DNA of 64,000 nucleotides from Chrysopilus asiliformis (taxonomy: Eukaryota; Arthropoda; Insecta; Diptera; Rhagionidae), in assembly GCA_964034945.1 (NCBI GenBank), contig OZ035963.1, positions 40,819,090 through 40,883,089 on the forward strand, given 5' to 3'. Below the pieces are notes generated by a model. The model searched no databases. It saw nothing but the letters and a program-made list of their open reading frames with translations, and was not told the DNA's origin. The position numbers were made by a program, and so were the translations under genes. Each line of letters opens with the position of its first letter. Position 1 is the stretch's first letter. This document shows, in pieces, positions 19,138 through 31,075 of this stretch.

Positions 19138-20453
19138 CCCAGCAGGAAAAGAAGCGCTTCAGAAGCCCTTATGAAGCGCTTCTCAGAAGCTCGAAGTGCT
19201 TCTTTTCCCATACCCTATTCATGTATTTTTTAACATTGGATGTCATTGCAGGGAAGCGCTTCCCTCAAGCTGCCTTTGAAGCGCTTCTGAAGCGCTCGAA
19301 TAGCAGCATGTCGGAAGCTCATTAGAAATCTCTCCGGTTGTACATTCACGGCCAAAATTTTTTGTTTTTAATAAAAAGGTTTTTTTTACAATTTAAATAA
19401 ATTCTTTATTTTTAATCAATGTAATAAATATATTTTTAACATGTTAATTAAAACTGTGTGACGTATTTTACATTTAAATATTTACAAAGACTGTAATTTT
19501 ATGTAACTTAATCACGTAAAATTACAATCTTTGTGAATATTTAAAGGAAAAATGCGTCACCTAGTTTTACTCTCTCTGTTTTAACATATATGTAACCTTA
19601 TATGATTTATTTTTGGCTGTTCTGAAGTCCAGTACCATTGCGTCTTTGAAGTCCTCGAATCCAAAATTTTCATTTCTTGTTGCTTCTGTTGGAAACAAAA
19701 AAAAATTGTTACGTGAAGTCTTAAAAAAATAACTTTTTTTCTACTTAATAAATTCAGTATTTACAATATTTATTACTTAATAATTCAGTAAAATTTATTA
19801 CTAACCGTAAACAAATGAAGAAAATAATCTTGTCGAATCAATTAGTATTTTTTCTGCTCTCCGTCCCAATTGACTTCTAGAAGTAGATCAACATGAAAAA
19901 AATAAGTTCATGCATTTTGCCAGAGGATGTTTCCCAATTATTGTTTTTATATATGAGATCTGTTAAGTGTTATTTACTATTAGTATAGAGAAATAATAAT
20001 AGTCATATTTTAAAAATGCTCACCAATTCTGCCTTAGAATAATCATTCAGTTATCTAACGCAGATGAATTTCTGTATTGCTTGTAAAACGAATCGACATT
20101 TCTTTTGCAACCAGTCTCTTAGAACATCCACAATTGTTTGTAGCCATCTCAGGTAAATGAAAATCCAACCTGGTACACCTCTCAACATTAATAAATGTAA
20201 TATAATTTAAAACATTTGTTTACTTACCACTTAATGTTTGCGAAATAATTCACTTGCAGCCCTTTACGAATTTTTGCAACAATTGAATATTATTGACAGT
20301 TTGAAATTCAAATCATTACTCGATTACCAGATTTTATGTTTCTATAGAAATTCTATTGGTAAATGATGTGCTTCCCAACTGCTTCTTTTGGAAGCGAGTA
20401 AGAAGCGCTTCGTTCATGCTTCCCCAAGAATCGCTTCAATTTTTCCTATTGGG
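19138..20453. mobile_element. Inverted-repeat element rich in GAAGCGCTTC palindromes (about 1.3 kb)
   Basis: Ends CCCAGCAGGAAAAGAAGCG and, inverted, CCCAATAGGAAAAATTGAAG. The 10-bp palindrome GAAGCGCTTC occurs exactly at 19151, 19173, 19253, 19278 and 20402, all near the two ends, with further one-base variants. Such clusters usually bind a transposase or host factor. No coding frame. The target duplication is not clear (AT on both sides). Confidence 0.6.
19450..19571. repeat. Imperfect 122-bp inverted repeat nested in the previous element
   Basis: Arms AAAACTGTGTGACGTATTTT...ACAAAGACTGTAATTTTA and their near-complement end to end, with almost no loop. It may be a small MITE or foldback; no target duplication was found. 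Confidence 0.5.
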
Positions 20454-20680
20454 ATTAAAGGGCCCTAAAAATCCCTTTATCCTGGGACTTAACTAATAAA
20501 AATTTTATCTTTTGTTTTTTTTTTTTTATTCGTGACATGCGGCGGGTAGTGTTGGTTTTTTGTTATGTGTTTATTTTAGATGCCGCGGAACATGATATTT
20601 TTGTGCTAATTGTACTGAACTACAGCCATGTCCGTACTTTGCGAGGTCTCCCCAATTTTTTTATACAAATGGACTACTTT
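20454..20680. other. Unassigned AT-rich stretch
   Basis: No supported gene; a 62-codon frame at 20537 has no recognisable features. Confidence 0.4.
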
Positions 20681-20930
20681 TTCTTGTTTTCTCGAAAACT
20701 GTGCATCGTATCGAAAAATTCATGAAGATGAAATGTATTTAGAATATAATTTTACATAATCGTTCCATACATCAAAATCCAATCGGAACACTCCTTTCCC
20801 CCTCTCCTGAGCAAATGGATTTAAAACAAACATTTTGCCTGTCATCATTTAGAGTATTTAAAGATTGGCCCCTGGCATTTGTAGCTTTCCTTATGTCTTT
20901 AAATAAACATTTTATCTATCATCATTTAGA
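20680..20930 (+). repeat. Dispersed repeat T, copy 1
   Basis: Shares TTTCTCGAAAACTGT, CATACATCAAAATCCAATCG and CTGTCATCATTTAGAGTATT-like blocks with 46080-46300. ORFs here are chance. Confidence 0.65.
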
Positions 20931-21090
20931 GTATTTGAGTATTAATCCCTGTATCTTGAAACGGATTTCGTATTGGTCAGGAAGTTTTTATACGCTCCAT
21001 TCTCGAGCTAGTTACCATCTTGAATACAAAATAGCTACGCAGAGAAAAGTAACAAGGTTTGTTATAAATGGTTATCAATTTTCGATTTAT

Positions 21091-21311
21091 CCAACGATCA
21101 CATAAGAACAGATAAATTACGGTTGATAAAATTTTAAACGACTCCTCCAAAAAGACAATTTTTTATCTTCTTTATGAAATTCATTTGGCTGTAAAAGAGT
21201 AAAAGGGATCATTTCGTCTAGTTTTCGAAACTCTTCATTTTTAATAGTGTTGCTCTTTTGTCTGCACGAGAAATTGCGTTCGTGATTTATCTATTCTTAT
21301 GTTATCGTTGG
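21091..21311. repeat. Inverted repeat pair, possible MITE core
   Basis: 27-bp arms (21091-21117, 21285-21311) CCAACGATCACATAAGAACA and near-complement, two mismatches, 167 bp apart. Outer flanks also share AATTTTCGATTTA in inverse order. Confidence 0.5.
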
Positions 21312-21764
21312 TGTAACTGCGTAAATTTTACGTAGTTAAATCGAAAATTTGCACAAATTGATTATGTCCAACCGTGTAAGCCTCAAATCATATTAAATTC
21401 TCTAATAATACACTTTCAAAATGCACTAAAAAGTACAAAACAAGTTTCCCCACTAATGTTTTAGGGTTTCAAAAAAAGTTCTTTAATAGCGAAAACACAA
21501 TGACGCGTCAAGGCGTGCGTAAGCTTTGACATTTCGACGCTTCAAACGATTTATAATGAAGCTTCGCCTTGATGCTTCAATGCTCTGACGCTTGGAGTAG
21601 ACCTACTTTCTACTTTCAGATGCGGTGGCACTTTGAAATTTGAATGAAAATTGTGTTTTGTGAGTGATTTTTGGAAAATGTGAGATAAATCACAATTCCT
21701 GCAACAAATTATATGTCTATCAAATGCTTTTTAATTTATATAAACTGATCATGGCGACTGCTAT
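21312..21764. other. Unassigned stretch before the LINE array
   Basis: No gene seen. Contains GACGCTTCAAACG / GATGCTTCAATGCTCTGACG repeats near 21530-21600. Confidence 0.35.
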
Positions 21765-21790
21765 GGGGGGGGGGGGGGGGGGGGGGGGGG
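21765..21790 (+). repeat. Run of 26 G at the 5' junction of the first LINE copy
   Basis: Uninterrupted G homopolymer directly before the first base of the LINE. The second LINE copy has no such run at its start. Confidence 0.95.
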
Positions 21791-22469
21791 AATCGGCTGA
21801 TTATTGTCAGCCCCGTAACCTGTAGTAGGATCGTCCCCCACCGCAACTGGGCCGGTCATGTTTCAGGTAGTTGTGTGTGTGTGTGTGTGTGTGGGGCTGA
21901 TAGTCGTAACGGGACCCTGCTCCATTACGATTCGCAAGTGCGTGCGTTGCCTCCTCGTGGCGATCACCGGTAACTAGTTTCTCTAGGCCAAAACAGCGCT
22001 AGAGGAGCAAAACTTGACAAAAAAAACCCCAACCCAAGGTGGAACAGCATATGCCGAGGGACGAATGGCTAGAGGGTTATCTAGTCGCGAATATGCGGAC
22101 TCAGGATACCTGGCGACCTCCTGTTTCAATCAGCCTTACGCCCGTATGGGAGCTCTGCCGGCGCGGAGCTTTCCCTTCTCGCCTTACTCGTGGGACCAAT
22201 CATAAATCGTGAAACCAATAATTCTTGTAGTGATGTCGTAAACCTTGCTCCCATCCCAACCCCCTCCACCCCTAATCCCACATCATCCTCCAATCCCCCA
22301 AAATCTCCAATAAAACAGGGTAATCGGGATACCCTTAAACCCTTCCCTTCGCCGGCTTCATCCTTGACGTCCTCACTATCGCTGAGTGGACTAAATATCA
22401 AGGAACTTGGAAGTTCCCTAGAGAGGCTGAACACTCTCGTGGAGATGGGATAGCCAGGGGTGAAGACCA

Positions 22470-23933
22470 GTGCTACTGAGAGTGCACTGGAGACTGGACA
22501 GTCTTCGGAAGATTCTCGTAGTGCAAAACCAGAGCCGTCAGGAAGAAGGAAGTACGTCTTCTACAAATCTTCACGACGGTACCTGGAAAAAGATGAAGAA
22601 AAGGGATTCCGCGTCTTTAAATGCAAGAGACAAGGCTCTGATGGCGAAGCACCGGAAGGTAGTTGCATCCCTCGTGAAATCGAGGATTGCCAAGGAGGCT
22701 CCGGCAAAACCGGAGGGTGAACCGCCGCTCAGCCTGTCTCTTGAAGGGAAGGGCAAACTGATGAAAACCGCAAACCCCCCTGCGCAGGAGGGGAGCGCGG
22801 CTAGTAGGAAAAGAGGAGACAATAGCAGCAAGCAACAGGCGGTTGCAACAGCTGGGGTATCTGCCAGACCCTCAACCTCAACTGGATCTAAAACCAGCAC
22901 AAGCAAGAGCTCAGTTAAGACAAAGAGGGTGAGGTCTCAGGGGGAGGAAACGGGCAACGAGCCGAAAAAGCAGAGAACATCTGCGAGCATAGGCAATGCC
23001 GTTGTGAGCACCCCCGAGCACCTAAAAGTAGCCATCGTCGATAACAGTGATCCTGATGGCAAGATCACATACGATCGGTGGCTGCTCATAGAAGCCAAAA
23101 TCCTTGCAGCACTAGTCGGGGACCCAGAGAAAAGCATTCCTTCAGTTGGATGCACTTTCCATGGGGCCGGCTGGCTTAAAGGGGTCAAGGTGGTCATATG
23201 CAACGGCGAGGAGTCCTTGGGTTTCCTCTCCAAAACCATATCGGGTATAGGAGAACTTTGGGAAGGGGCCCGCCTACAGGTCATCCCACGCAATGCACTA
23301 CCGCTGAGACTCAAAGCATGGATGTGGGTTCCCCCATCGGAGCTACCGGACGAATCCATAATGAGGATATTGGAGGCGCAGAACCCTGACATCTCAGTCA
23401 AAGACTGGAAGATTTTGAAGTCCCTCACAGGGGCTAAGGGTAACGGCAAGGACTACCAGATCCTATTGGATCATCGAGGTAACACACCAACATTCACTAA
23501 TAAAAACAGAGAAGAGGTAATCGACTTAACACTCGCGACTAGCTACCGAGACTTGAGAGTTGACAATTGGAGAGTATCCCCTAAGCACTCCTTTTCGGAT
23601 CATGCTAGGATACTCGTCGGTATTAACTTCTCAAAGGAGGTACCTGAACATTACAGGAATGCTAGGAGAACCGACTGGATTAAATTCTCAGAGGAAATAA
23701 GTCTGGAGACAGTTGGTCCGAATGGACCCATACCCCTCACCGCTTCTTCCATTGAGAAAGTATTAGGAAAAATTAAATACAGACTTACTCAAGCCTTTAA
23801 CGCTTCCTGCCCGGTTACACGCAGTACCAAAACCACGTCCACCCCATGGTGGAGCGGAGAGCTACGACAACTGCGAGAACAGACTAGGAAACTGTTTAAT
23901 AAGGCAAAGTTTACAATGAGCGAGGAAGCTTGA
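22470..23933 (+). pseudogene. LINE ORF1 (DUF4780-like) fused to endonuclease end of ORF2, copy 1
   Basis: Residues about 180-320 form a DUF4780-like domain of insect LINE ORF1 proteins (HLKVAIVDNSDPDGKITYDR, GAGWLKGVKVVICN, LWEGARLQVI, LRLKAWMWVP). After KILKSLTGAKGN it passes directly into VIDLTLATSYRDLRVDNWRV and HSFSDHARI, the end of an AP-type endonuclease, then the linker before the reverse transcriptase. The ORF1 C-terminus and most of the endonuclease are therefore deleted. A TGA at 23931 interrupts the frame, which goes on NYKASFNEYKKEIRRAKWAS. The first 60 codons are probably out of register with true ORF1 (frames at 22190 and 22460 fit better). Confidence 0.75.
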
Positions 23934-24328
23934 GCCAACTACAAGGCCAGCTTTAATGAATATAAGAAAGAGATAAGAAGAGCCAAGTGGGCATCGTGGA
24001 AAGATTTCTGTTGCTCAATCAAGGATACACAAGACCCTGCCAGACTCCGAAGGATCCTAAGTAGGACTCCATCGGCCCCGGTGCTCTTGAAAAAATCAGA
24101 TGGAAGCACGACAGAATCAAACCAGGAAACACTGGACCTCTTAATGGATACTCATCTTCCTATAGATTGCCAGGGCAGAAATAGTAGATACCATGCTCCA
24201 GAAATAACGGATAGGAACGTTCGGGTAGCAAAAGAGATACTCAATGAATGTTCTGTAGAGTGGGCGGTACACTCCTTCAGCCCCTATAAAGCAGCGAGCA
24301 TGGATGAAATTATCCCGGACATCGGCTG
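23934..24328 (+). pseudogene. LINE ORF2 continuation after the stop, copy 1
   Basis: Same frame as the fusion ORF: NYKASFNEYKKEIRRAKWAS, SGTPSAPV-like linker, then NVRVAKEILNECSVEWAVHS and FSPYKAASMDEIIPD, the segment before reverse transcriptase motif 1. It is cut by the start of copy 2. Confidence 0.75.
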
Positions 24329-25007
24329 AATCGGCTGATTATTGTCAGCCCCGTAACCTGTAGTAGGATCGTCCCCCACCGCAACTGGGCCGGTCATGTT
24401 TCAGGTAGTTGTGTGTGTGTGTGTGTGTGTGGGGCTGATAGTCGTAACGGGACCCTGCTCCATTACGATTCGCAAGTGCGTGCGTTGCCTCCTCGTGGCG
24501 ATCACCGGTAACTAGTTTCTCTAGGCCAAAACAGCGCTAGAGGAGCAAAACTTGACAAAAAAAACCCCAACCCAAGGTGGAACAGCATATGCCGAGGGAC
24601 GAATGGCTAGAGGGTTATCTAGTCGCGAATATGCGGACTCAGGATACCTGGCGACCTCCTGTTTCAATCAGCCTTACGCCCGTATGGGAGCTCTGCCGGC
24701 GCGGAGCTTTCCCTTCTCGCCTTACTCGTGGGACCAATCATAAATCGTGAAACCAATAATTCTTGTAGTGATGTCGTAAACCTTGCTCCCATCCCAACCC
24801 CCTCCACCCCTAATCCCACATCATCCTCCAATCCCCCAAAATCTCCAATAAAACAGGGTAATCGGGATACCCTTAAACCCTTCCCTTCGCCGGCTTCATC
24901 CTTGACGTCCTCACTATCGCTGAGTGGACTAAATATCAAGGAACTTGGAAGTTCCCTAGAGAGGCTGAACACTCTCGTGGAGATGGGATAGCCAGGGGTG
25001 AAGACCA

Positions 25008-26471
25008 GTGCTACTGAGAGTGCACTGGAGACTGGACAGTCTTCGGAAGATTCTCGTAGTGCAAAACCAGAGCCGTCAGGAAGAAGGAAGTACGTCTTCT
25101 ACAAATCTTCACGACGGTACCTGGAAAAAGATGAAGAAAAGGGATTCCGCGTCTTTAAATGCAAGAGACAAGGCTCTGATGGCGAAGCACCGGAAGGTAG
25201 TTGCATCCCTCGTGAAATCGAGGATTGCCAAGGAGGCTCCGGCAAAACCGGAGGGTGAACCGCCGCTCAGCCTGTCTCTTGAAGGGAAGGGCAAACTGAT
25301 GAAAACCGCAAACCCCCCTGCGCAGGAGGGGAGCGCGGCTAGTAGGAAAAGAGGAGACAATAGCAGCAAGCAACAGGCGGTTGCAACAGCTGGGGTATCT
25401 GCCAGACCCTCAACCTCAACTGGATCTAAAACCAGCACAAGCAAGAGCTCAGTTAAGACAAAGAGGGTGAGGTCTCAGGGGGAGGAAACGGGCAACGAGC
25501 CGAAAAAGCAGAGAACATCTGCGAGCATAGGCAATGCCGTTGTGAGCACCCCCGAGCACCTAAAAGTAGCCATCGTCGATAACAGTGATCCTGATGGCAA
25601 GATCACATACGATCGGTGGCTGCTCATAGAAGCCAAAATCCTTGCAGCACTAGTCGGGGACCCAGAGAAAAGCATTCCTTCAGTTGGATGCACTTTCCAT
25701 GGGGCCGGCTGGCTTAAAGGGGTCAAGGTGGTCATATGCAACGGCGAGGAGTCCTTGGGTTTCCTCTCCAAAACCATATCGGGTATAGGAGAACTTTGGG
25801 AAGGGGCCCGCCTACAGGTCATCCCACGCAATGCACTACCGCTGAGACTCAAAGCATGGATGTGGGTTCCCCCATCGGAGCTACCGGACGAATCCATAAT
25901 GAGGATATTGGAGGCGCAGAACCCTGACATCTCAGTCAAAGACTGGAAGATTTTGAAGTCCCTCACAGGGGCTAAGGGTAACGGCAAGGACTACCAGATC
26001 CTATTGGATCATCGAGGTAACACACCAACATTCACTAATAAAAACAGAGAAGAGGTAATCGACTTAACACTCGCGACTAGCTACCGAGACTTGAGAGTTG
26101 ACAATTGGAGAGTATCCCCTAAGCACTCCTTTTCGGATCATGCTAGGATACTCGTCGGTATTAACTTCTCAAAGGAGGTACCTGAACATTACAGGAATGC
26201 TAGGAGAACCGACTGGATTAAATTCTCAGAGGAAATAAGTCTGGAGACAGTTGGTCCGAATGGACCCATACCCCTCACCGCTTCTTCCATTGAGAAAGTA
26301 TTAGGAAAAATTAAATACAGACTTACTCAAGCCTTTAACGCTTCCTGCCCGGTTACACGCAGTACCAAAACCACGTCCACCCCATGGTGGAGCGGAGAGC
26401 TACGACAACTGCGAGAACAGACTAGGAAACTGTTTAATAAGGCAAAGTTTACAATGAGCGAGGAAGCTTGA
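25008..26471 (+). pseudogene. LINE ORF1-ORF2 fusion frame, copy 2
   Basis: Same 487 codons as the copy 1 frame, including the DUF4780-like domain, the deletion junction and the TGA at the end. Shared mutations show that the damage preceded the duplication. Confidence 0.75.
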
Positions 26472-27335
26472 GCCAACTACAAGGCCAGCTTTAATGAATA
26501 TAAGAAAGAGATAAGAAGAGCCAAGTGGGCATCGTGGAAAGATTTCTGTTGCTCAATCAAGGATACACAAGACCCTGCCAGACTCCGAAGGATCCTAAGT
26601 AGGACTCCATCGGCCCCGGTGCTCTTGAAAAAATCAGATGGAAGCACGACAGAATCAAACCAGGAAACACTGGACCTCTTAATGGATACTCATCTTCCTA
26701 TAGATTGCCAGGGCAGAAATAGTAGATACCATGCTCCAGAAATAACGGATAGGAACGTTCGGGTAGCAAAAGAGATACTCAATGAATGTTCTGTAGAGTG
26801 GGCGGTACACTCCTTCAGCCCCTATAAAGCAGCGAGCATGGATGAAATTATCCCGGACATGCTTCAGCACGCGTTGCCTTTTATCAAATCTTTGTTGATA
26901 AAACTCTTTAGAGGTTGCCTGCTAGCCAGGTACACTGGTGTGCGAAATAATAGGGAATTAACAAATCCCAATGATCTGGCTCTATTTATGCAGCTGCATA
27001 TTACGGCATATTGCCAATATTTGGAGCAAATGGATATCCCCCATCCATTATTTCAGTTGCTGCACACAGTTGGAGGTGGAAGTGTAATATTTGGAAGTGT
27101 AATCTGGGAAACGTTGTCATATTAAGCCTAAGGACTTCCGACCTATAAGTCTTTCATCGTTTTTACTAAAAACACTAGAAAGAGTTATTGATGTTAGCAT
27201 CAAGAATTTCTTGGACAGCAGCACAATATCTACGGCCCAACATGCCACAAGGTTGTGAGAACTCTAGAGGAAACTGCTCACCACAAAGATTATGCCCTAG
27301 CAGCATTCCTGGACATTGAATGTGCGTTTAATAAC
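26472..27335 (+). pseudogene. LINE ORF2, start of the reverse transcriptase, copy 2
   Basis: ASMDEIIPDMLQHALPFIKS and LIKLFRGCLLARY precede foreign-looking sequence (26935-27105), then the frame resumes with the PISLSSFLLKTLERVI block and LDIECAFNNV (motif A, where Asp is kept). Decayed by stops. Confidence 0.65.
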
Positions 27336-27583
27336 GTACACACTAGACATGGGTAACACAGTAAATTTTCGTGTGCTGATACAGTAGCGTAAGCGCAGTA
27401 CACTGTATCAGCGCAGTGTGTTAACGCAATTGTGCCATATGGCGCACCGGTTGGCACCATCGTCATTATGGCTGCACTTTTTTGCCGCGCTGTCAATTCG
27501 TTGTGTGGTTGTGTGAAACAGTCAATTTCAGTCAGTCGAGGAGGAACACACAAAATTATTTTTTCTGGGGAACCACAATCCAA

Positions 27584-27850
27584 GTAAGTAGTGTTTTTGT
27601 GATTTTGAGAATGAAACAGAAATTTAGCTACTTAAATATTTTATCATATGATTTCAGCTTAGTTTATACTTATACAAACTAAACTAAAATCATATGATAA
27701 AATACAAGTTGACATAACTATGAAATCGTGTTTTACTTTTCATTATCATTATGCGTAATTCAGATAAACTTCTGTTTCCCTCGCAATTCAATCAAAAGTA
27801 AATATGTAACTTTCAGTGATCTAATCAGTGAATAATTTTTAAGGTTGCAG
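27584..27850 (+). other. Probable 5' leader intron of the hAT transposase, with a 68-nt hairpin
   Basis: CAA/GTAAGTAG donor at 27584 and TTAAGGTTGCAG acceptor at 27850, four bases before the ATG. Positions 27637-27665 and 27676-27704 are complementary (27 of 29), a TATTTTATCATATGATTT stem. Confidence 0.5.
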
Positions 27851-27853
27851 AAA

Positions 27854-29774
27854 ATGTCATCGAGACAAACAAGCAAAATATGGCTACATTTTGGCGAAAT
27901 TAATTCAGAGAAAAAAGTGAAATGCTTGCATTGTGGGGATCAATTGTCAGTTGCTAATAAGTCAACATCTACTCTAATACGTCATATGAATAAGAAACAT
28001 CCTTTTCAACAAATTGAAAGGCAAGAATCGACAAGGGCACCAGCCGTTCAAGAGCAAGTGCAATGTATTAATACTAGTGACAATTTACTGAATTCTGTCC
28101 CAATTACTACTGTTTCGACAAAATCAAACTGTTCTATCGTCCCATTTCTAGATCGGCCTCTTTCAACAAAAAAGCAAAAAGAATTAGATAGACAGTTGGT
28201 GTCATTGGTGACCAAAGAATATCACCCATTTAGTGTAGAAAGAATTTAGAAAATTTGTGAATTTATTAAATCCTAGTTATAAATTGCCTACACGAAAAAC
28301 CCTTTCAAATACGTTTATACCTGCACTTTACAACGAATGTCTTGAAAGAGTGAGGGCTCGCGTTCAGAGAGCTTCCGCAATTTGCTTGACAATGGATGGA
28401 TGGACTTCTCGGAATCAAGATAGTTTCTATTCGGTTACAGCACATTATATTGTCGAAGAGGACCAAGCTACTTTTTTGGCTTCTGATTTACTGGGGTGTG
28501 AATCGTATTACGAAAGACACACGGCTCAAAATATAGCAACGAAACTGACAGAAATATTGACTGAGTGGAATATAAATAACAAAATTACAGTCATAGTAAC
28601 CGATAACGCTTCAAACATGAAAGCAGCAGCAATGCGTTTGAGGAATTGGCGTCATTGGGGGTGCTTTGCACATTCATTAAATTTGATAACTCAATCTGGG
28701 CTAAAAGGAATACAGGTGGTTGTCGAAAAAATTAAAGCAATAGTAAGATTTTTCAAAAAGAGCAGCCACGCAAGTAGCAAACTGAAAGCTACACAAGAGA
28801 TGATGGGTCTTCCAGTATTGAAATTAAAAAATGATGTGCCAACTCGATGGAACTCTACGTTTGAAATGATAGATCGCATATTAGCTGTAAAAACTGCTTT
28901 GGTTTCAACATTAGCAATCCTCGAGAGTTCTTTATTATTAAATGATACAGGAGAGATTGGTATTTTGACCAACGACGAATGGAATCTTGCCGAGCAATCG
29001 ATTAAAGTGCTGGAAATTTTCGATGTCGTGACAACAGTCATAAGCACAGAAAGAAAAGTAAGTGCTAGCTCCATAATACTTCATTATAAGCAGTTGATTA
29101 AAAGTTTAAATTCTTTTAATAATGATGCTCATTTAAAAAAAGAAATTCAAAATTTAATACAGAAATTACTAAGCGAGTTACATTACAGATTTGGTGCAAT
29201 AGAAGATAATGAAATTATTTCACAAGCAACTATATTGGACCCCAGATTCAAAAAGTTTGGATTTATTGATGAACGGAAGTACAAAAGGGCTGTGGAAAAA
29301 CTCTGTTCGAAGGTATCATACATTTCGGGAGAATCTATTTCTACAAATAGAGCGGAATTGAATGAGCTTAATACAGTCCCGGAAGAATCCCCAGTTACTT
29401 CAAGAGAGAATACAAAAATTGACATGCTTTGGAAAGATTTTGATTGTGAAGTTAAAAACTACTTAAATCCAATTAACCCTATGGAATCTGCAATTGTAGA
29501 AGTTAATAAGTACCTAGATGAGCCTATATTGAGCCGTAAAGACAACGGAGGATTGCCTCAAGACCCTTTAGCCTGGTGGCATCAAAGAAAACACGTCTAC
29601 CCCAGGCTCTATCAGATTATGAAAACAATACTTTGCATGATGGCAACGTCTGTGCCATGTGAAAGGATATTTTCTCACGCCGGGCAATTAGTCAGTGAAA
29701 AACGAGAACGCTTAACGACTGAAAAAATTTCACAGGTTATTTTTTTAAACTATAACCTGGATAACACACAGTGA
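27854..29774 (+). pseudogene. hAT transposase with BED zinc finger, one frameshift
   Basis: ATG 27854 starts MSSRQTSKIWLHFG; BED finger VKCLHCGDQLSVANKST then LIRHMNKKH. One frameshift near 28240-28250 moves the reading frame between PFSVER and EFRKFVNLLNPSYKL. The core follows: ICLTMDGWTSRNQDSFYSV (first Asp), VIVTDNASNMKAAAM (second Asp), GCFAHSLNLI, DVPTRWNSTFEMI, then the dimerisation block DPLAWWHQRKHVYPRLYQI and SVPCERIFSHAGQLVSEKR. Complete apart from that frameshift, about 640 residues. Zinc-finger and hATC domains suit DNA binding and oligomer formation in the nucleus. Confidence 0.88.
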
Positions 29775-29815
29775 TGAGAGTACCTGTCTAATGTCAGACT
29801 TAACCAAATCATAGC

Positions 29816-30092
29816 AACCCCTAAAATAGTTAACATTTATATGGACTTTTGACGTAGGCTAGGCTCAGACTGGATCCGTGTTTCACTGATCTTAAACACT
29901 GAAGTCACAGTGAAATAAACAAATGTGTAAAATATGCCAGTGTGGCACGGCATCAGAATTGACGGTTTTATTTGGTTTTACACATTTGTTTATTTCACCG
30001 TGACTTCAGTGTTTAATATCGGTGAAACACGGATCCAGTCTGAGCCTAGCCTACGTCAAAAGTCCATATAAATGTAACTTATTTTAGGGGTT
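29816..30092. mobile_element. 277-bp foldback/MITE in the hAT 3' region
   Basis: Arms of about 120 bp start AACCCCTAAAATA and TTTATATGGACTTTTGACGT; the centre is only about 35 bp. It lies 42 bp after the transposase stop. No target duplication could be seen. Confidence 0.7.
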
Positions 30093-30713
30093 CCTAAATT
30101 TTTTTTAAAAGTGATAAATAAGAGAATAATTTAGTTTATTTGTTTTGTTTTTTAATTTTATTTTTTATAAATATTGAAGCAAATGTTAATTTATTGAAAT
30201 AGTTTTTTTAATAGAAAAAATTTAATTTATTTGTTCTTTTTTTAATTTTTTTTTGTGATCCAAAGGAAATATGAATATGTATTTTAATATACTTGATATA
30301 TAATATCAATATATATGTTTAATAAAAGTATGATATAAAATTTTTGGGTATTTATTTTAAAAAAAATATTCAGATCTTATAATTTTCAGAGGCAGCTAAG
30401 ACCTGCCCTACACATTCTATATTTTTACGTCAATATATTGAAGCATAATTTTTTTCAATACAAATTTTGCTTCATTGTAGCCCTTACATGGTCAATATAT
30501 TGAACACAAACGAAATATTGATCAATATATGGTCTAAAACACTTTAAAGACTCAATAGCTTCAATGACATTCTGAATTTTCTCGAGTTTTAAAAGTTATT
30601 GCTAAATTGTTCGAGAAAAAACGCCATATTGAATCACCATTTTCCAGTTAAACATTTTTGAAACTTTTTTTCTAAATTATTTTAATAGAGAATATTTTTA
30701 ACATCCATAGAAA
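30093..30713. other. AT-rich noncoding part of the hAT element
   Basis: No gene. Several TCAATATATTGAA-like palindromes (30430-30530). Confidence 0.4.
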
Positions 30714-31075
30714 AACATAACAAAAGCTATAATTGCCAATCTGGCAATTATTGAAAACCCGTATGGTGATATTCGTATCAAAATTCGAACAGTTGTACCA
30801 AAATTCCACTTTGAAGTCAAACTTTCCAATAAGATTTTTTAAAATTTATTCCAATAGGATTTTGATGTATGGGAGTTTTATGTAGAATGATATCCTAAAT
30901 AACTTTTGTTCTTTCACTTTTTTGATAAGATGCACCCTTTTTGAGATATTTGCAAAAAACGTTTCCGTTTGTATGGGGGTACTCCCCTAATGGTCCATTT
31001 TTTCCCATTAACGAACTTGGCCTCGCATTTTACGAAAAACGGATCCAGGCAAAATTTCAAGTTCTAGCTTAATCC
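30714..31075 (+). repeat. Dispersed repeat with CCCGTATGGTGA ends, copy A (truncated)
   Basis: Starts ACATAACAAAAGCTATAATT with the hairpin ATAATTGCCAATCTGGCAATTAT and then CCCGTATGGTGAT. Stops at AATCCGTGC where a minisatellite element begins. Other copies: 40717-41250, 52371-53500 (reverse), 61521-61615. Confidence 0.75.

Larger units (their letters stand above)
21791..24328 (+). mobile_element. LINE (I/jockey group, DUF4780-type ORF1), tandem copy 1, 2538 bp
   Basis: First of two apparently identical direct copies. Starts AATCGGCTGATTATTGTCAG and stops after GAAATTATCCCGGACATCGGCTG, where copy 2 begins. Contains a (GT)10 tract, a frame-shifted ORF1, an ORF1-ORF2 fusion frame and the start of the reverse transcriptase region. 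Everything, including stops and the GT tract, recurs 2538 bp downstream. Confidence 0.88.
24329..27335 (+). mobile_element. LINE tandem copy 2, 5' part up to the hAT insertion
   Basis: Identical to copy 1 for 2538 bp, then continues GGACATGCTTCAGCACG into the reverse transcriptase. Frame breaks are seen at 26935-27110, but FRPISLSSFLLKTLERVI-like residues and YALAAFLDIECAFNNV are readable before the hAT duplication at 27336-27343. The element resumes at 32113. Confidence 0.85.

Noticed and set aside
21871..21895. GT repeat as a regulatory element
   Set aside because: A simple microsatellite within the LINE 5' region, identical in both copies.
22126..22434. Minus-strand 102-aa ORFs in the LINE copies
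   Set aside because: Shadows of the GC-rich LINE ORF1 on the opposite strand.
27638..27704. Rho-independent terminator
   Set aside because: The hairpin lies in a eukaryotic leader intron; bacterial termination does not apply.
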